Origin: Desulfobacteraceae bacterium | GTDB lineage: Bacteria > Desulfobacterota > Desulfobulbia > Desulfobulbales > Desulfobulbaceae | Length of the DNA: 8,120 nt | Assembly: GCA_022837185.1 (NCBI GenBank) | Contig: JALHJD010000127.1 | Span: 1-8,120, forward strand | Direction: 5' to 3' | Part shown: piece by piece, positions 6,401 to 8,120 of the stretch | Numbering within the stretch: the first letter of the stretch is position 1 | How the letters are laid out: every line of letters begins with the position of its first letter | Notes under the pieces: model-generated | What the model was told of the DNA's origin: nothing | The model's input: only the letters and a program-made list of their open reading frames with translations | The model's database searches: none | Made by a program: the position numbers and the translations under genes

Positions 6401-7822
6401 TTAAAGAATGAATCTGCTTAAATCCTCATTTCCGGAGATGTCGGCCAACTGCCGGCGCACGTACCCGGCGTCGACCGTGAATGCTTTTTCTTCCCGGTCC
6501 GGGGCCTCGAAGGATATTTCGTCGAGCACCCTCTCCATGATGGTATGCAGCCGCCGCGCCCCGATATCCTCCGTTTTCTGGTTCACCTCCACGGCAATCC
6601 TTGCCATCTCCCGGATTGCGTCTTCGGTGAAAACGAGTTCCACCTCTTCGGTGGCCAACAGGGCGACATACTGCTTGACCAGGGCGTTCTGCGGTTCGGT
6701 GAGGATACGGAAAAACTCCTCCTCACCCAACGGGTGGAGCTCCACCCGGATGGGGAATCGGCCCTGAAGCTCAGGGACCAGATCCGACGGTTTGCTCACG
6801 TGAAAGGCGCCGCTGGCGATGAACAGAATGTGATCGGTGCGGACCGGGCCGAACTTGGTGCTCACCGTCGCTCCCTCGACTATGGGGAGGAGGTCCCGCT
6901 GCACGCCCTCGCGGGAAACATCCGGTCCGCCGGAACCTGAACTCCCCCGCGAAGCGATCTTGTCGATTTCATCGAGAAATATTATGCCGCTCTGTTCGGT
7001 GCGGCGAACGGCTTTTTCAGTGACGTTTTCCATGTCGATGAGATTTTCCGCTTCTTCCTTTTTCAGGAGTTCAAAAGCTTCTTTGACCTTGATCTTCTTC
7101 TTCTTTCTTTTGCGGGGAAAAAACTTGCTGAACGCGTCCTGCAGGGAGGATTGCATTTCCTCCATCCCGGAGGCGGAAAAAACCTCGACCATCGGCATGC
7201 CCCCCTGGTCGGGCACCGCCATTTCAACGATTCTCTCATTCAGCTTGCCCTCGCGCAGCATCTGGCGGAATTTCTCCCTGGTTGTCCGGGGGCCGGCCTG
7301 CTGGTCCCCGCCCTCCTCCTGCCCTGACTCTTCCTTGTACGGCAGGGTGATGACGTTCGACTCCTTGGGGGAATGGGACCCGGAAGGCTGGGGGCTGACG
7401 GGCGGCAGCAGCAGATCGAGGATCTTTTCCTCGGCCTGTCTTTCCGCCTTCTCCCGGACATTTTCCTGCTCCTCCTTGCGGACCATATTCACCGCCAGCT
7501 GGGTCAAATCCCTGATCATTGACTCCACGTCCCTCCCCACATAGCCGACCTCGGTATACTTGGAGGCCTCCACCTTGATAAAGGGGGAATTGGCAAGGTT
7601 GGCCAGCCGCCGGGCGATTTCGGTTTTTCCCACTCCCGTGGGACCGATCATGATGATGTTCTTGGGGGCGATCTCCTCACCCAGGGGAGCTTCGATCTGC
7701 TGGCGGCGCCAGCGGTTCCTCAAGGCGATGGCCACCGAGCGTTTTGCTTCTTTCTGGCCGACAATGTACATGTCGAGCTCCCTGACCGTTTCGCGGGGTG
7801 TCTGTGAATTGATGGGACTCAT
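6401..7822 (-). CDS. hslU: HslU, ATPase/unfoldase subunit of the HslVU protease
   Basis: This complete 473-residue AAA+ unfoldase forms a hexamer that recognises, unfolds and feeds proteins into HslV. Key elements are intact: the N-terminal [20 protein letters not shown], Walker A GPTGVGKT at 60-67, pore loop GYVG at 93-96, Walker B IFLDEID at 281-287, sensor-1 region FIASGAF at 334-340, arginine finger R355 in LQGRFP, sensor-2 GARRLHT at 421-427, and the C-terminal EDLSRFIL that docks into HslV. The I-domain spans about 110-245. It includes a Pro/Ser/Gly/Glu-rich stretch at about 140-180 and a lysine-rich run near 236-246. The protein is about 30 residues longer than the 443-residue E. coli enzyme, with the extra length in this insert. 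The ATG at 7822 overlaps the hslV stop as ATGA, and there is no strong SD, which implies translational coupling. Heat-shock control is typical for the family, but the promoter would lie beyond the window. Confidence 0.98.
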   Translation of the reverse strand: MSPINSQTPRETVRELDMYIVGQKEAKRSVAIALRNRWRRQQIEAPLGEEIAPKNIIMIGPTGVGKTEIARRLANLANSPFIKVEASKYTEVGYVGRDVESMIRDLTQLAVNMVRKEEQENVREKAERQAEEKILDLLLPPVSPQPSGSHSPKESNVITLPYKEESGQEEGGDQQAGPRTTREKFRQMLREGKLNERIVEMAVPDQGGMPMVEVFSASGMEEMQSSLQDAFSKFFPRKRKKKKIKVKEAFELLKKEEAENLIDMENVTEKAVRRTEQSGIIFLDEIDKIASRGSSGSGGPDVSREGVQRDLLPIVEGATVSTKFGPVRTDHILFIASGAFHVSKPSDLVPELQGRFPIRVELHPLGEEEFFRILTEPQNALVKQYVALLATEEVELVFTEDAIREMARIAVEVNQKTEDIGARRLHTIMERVLDEISFEAPDREEKAFTVDAGYVRRQLADISGNEDLSRFIL

Positions 7823-8120
7823 ATCTTTTCAATAATGATGTTGTGATTGGTGTAGACGCAGATTGCCGCGGCGATTTCCATGGCCGCCCGGGCTATGGAC
7901 TCGGCGTCGAGGTCGGAATGATCCACCAGGGCCCGGGCCGCTGCCTGGGCGTACGGTCCTCCCGAGCCGATGGCCAGTATGCCGTCATCGGGCTCGATGA
8001 CATCCCCGCTGCCGGACAGCAGAAAGGAATGCTTGTCATCGACGGCCACCAGCATCGCCTCCAGGCGGCGCAGAATCCTGTCCGTGCGCCAATCCTTGGC
8101 CAGCTCGACGGCGGAGCGCA
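7819..8120 (-). CDS. hslV: HslV, proteolytic subunit of the HslVU protease (N-terminal part outside window)
   Basis: The frame is open to the window edge, so the gene starts beyond 8120; about 100 C-terminal residues are visible of a usual length near 175-180. HslV forms a double hexamer of N-terminal-threonine protease subunits that degrade proteins delivered by HslU. Diagnostic family segments are present: [63 protein letters not shown] and [17 protein letters not shown]. The catalytic N-terminal Thr and nearby Lys lie in the missing part, so activity cannot be judged. The TGA stop (7819-7821) overlaps the hslU start by four bases. Confidence 0.97.
   Translation of the reverse strand, partial: RSAVELAKDWRTDRILRRLEAMLVAVDDKHSFLLSGSGDVIEPDDGILAIGSGGPYAQAAARALVDHSDLDAESIARAAMEIAAAICVYTNHNIIIEKI

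Noticed and set aside
6837..7544. Serine-rich plus-strand open frame opposite hslU
   Set aside because: Antisense to conserved HslU motifs; the serine/arginine-rich composition is what the complement of this coding sequence would give.
1..8120. CRISPR arrays, insertion sequences, tRNA or rRNA genes, attachment sites
   Set aside because: No direct-repeat array, transposase-like protein, terminal inverted repeats, or tRNA-like cloverleaf was seen, and non-coding space is too small for most of these.

Overview
The window holds seven genes, two on the plus strand and five on the minus strand, and coding density is high. The DNA is GC-rich. The gene content (N-acetylglutaminylglutamine amide osmolyte genes, HslVU protease, a Cache-type chemoreceptor with a zinc-sensing C-terminus) suggests a motile Gram-negative bacterium from the Pseudomonadota or Desulfobacterota. 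A deltaproteobacterial-type genome is my best guess, but no ribosomal or other phylogenetic marker is present to prove it.

Left end (1-2018, plus strand): the C-terminal ATP-grasp part of an N-acetylglutaminylglutamine synthetase is followed 42 bp later by the M42-family peptidase that accompanies this osmolyte pathway. The missing partner, an asparagine-synthetase-like amidotransferase, would be expected upstream of the window. Together these genes make, and probably turn over or trim, the dipeptide osmolyte NAGGN.

Middle (2102-4306, minus strand): a complete 734-residue methyl-accepting chemotaxis protein converges on the peptidase gene. It has two membrane segments, a periplasmic single-Cache domain, HAMP, the signalling hairpin and a C-terminal CZB domain with an intact His/Cys/His/His zinc site. 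Its ribosome binding site contains a run of eight G. The 195 bp upstream of it carry a 20-bp near-palindrome and a GC-rich hairpin.

Right end (4502-8120, minus strand): a tightly packed cluster reads hslV (partial) - hslU - a small double zinc-ribbon protein - a 436-residue protein of unknown function. hslV and hslU overlap by ATGA, and the next gaps are 17 and 31 bp, so co-transcription is likely. HslV and HslU form the ATP-dependent HslVU protease. The two downstream genes are the least explained part of the window. The last one shows, in its C-terminal half, a spaced set of residues that resembles a very divergent RelA/SpoT-type nucleotidyltransferase. This is my inference from motif reading and is the most interesting lead here.
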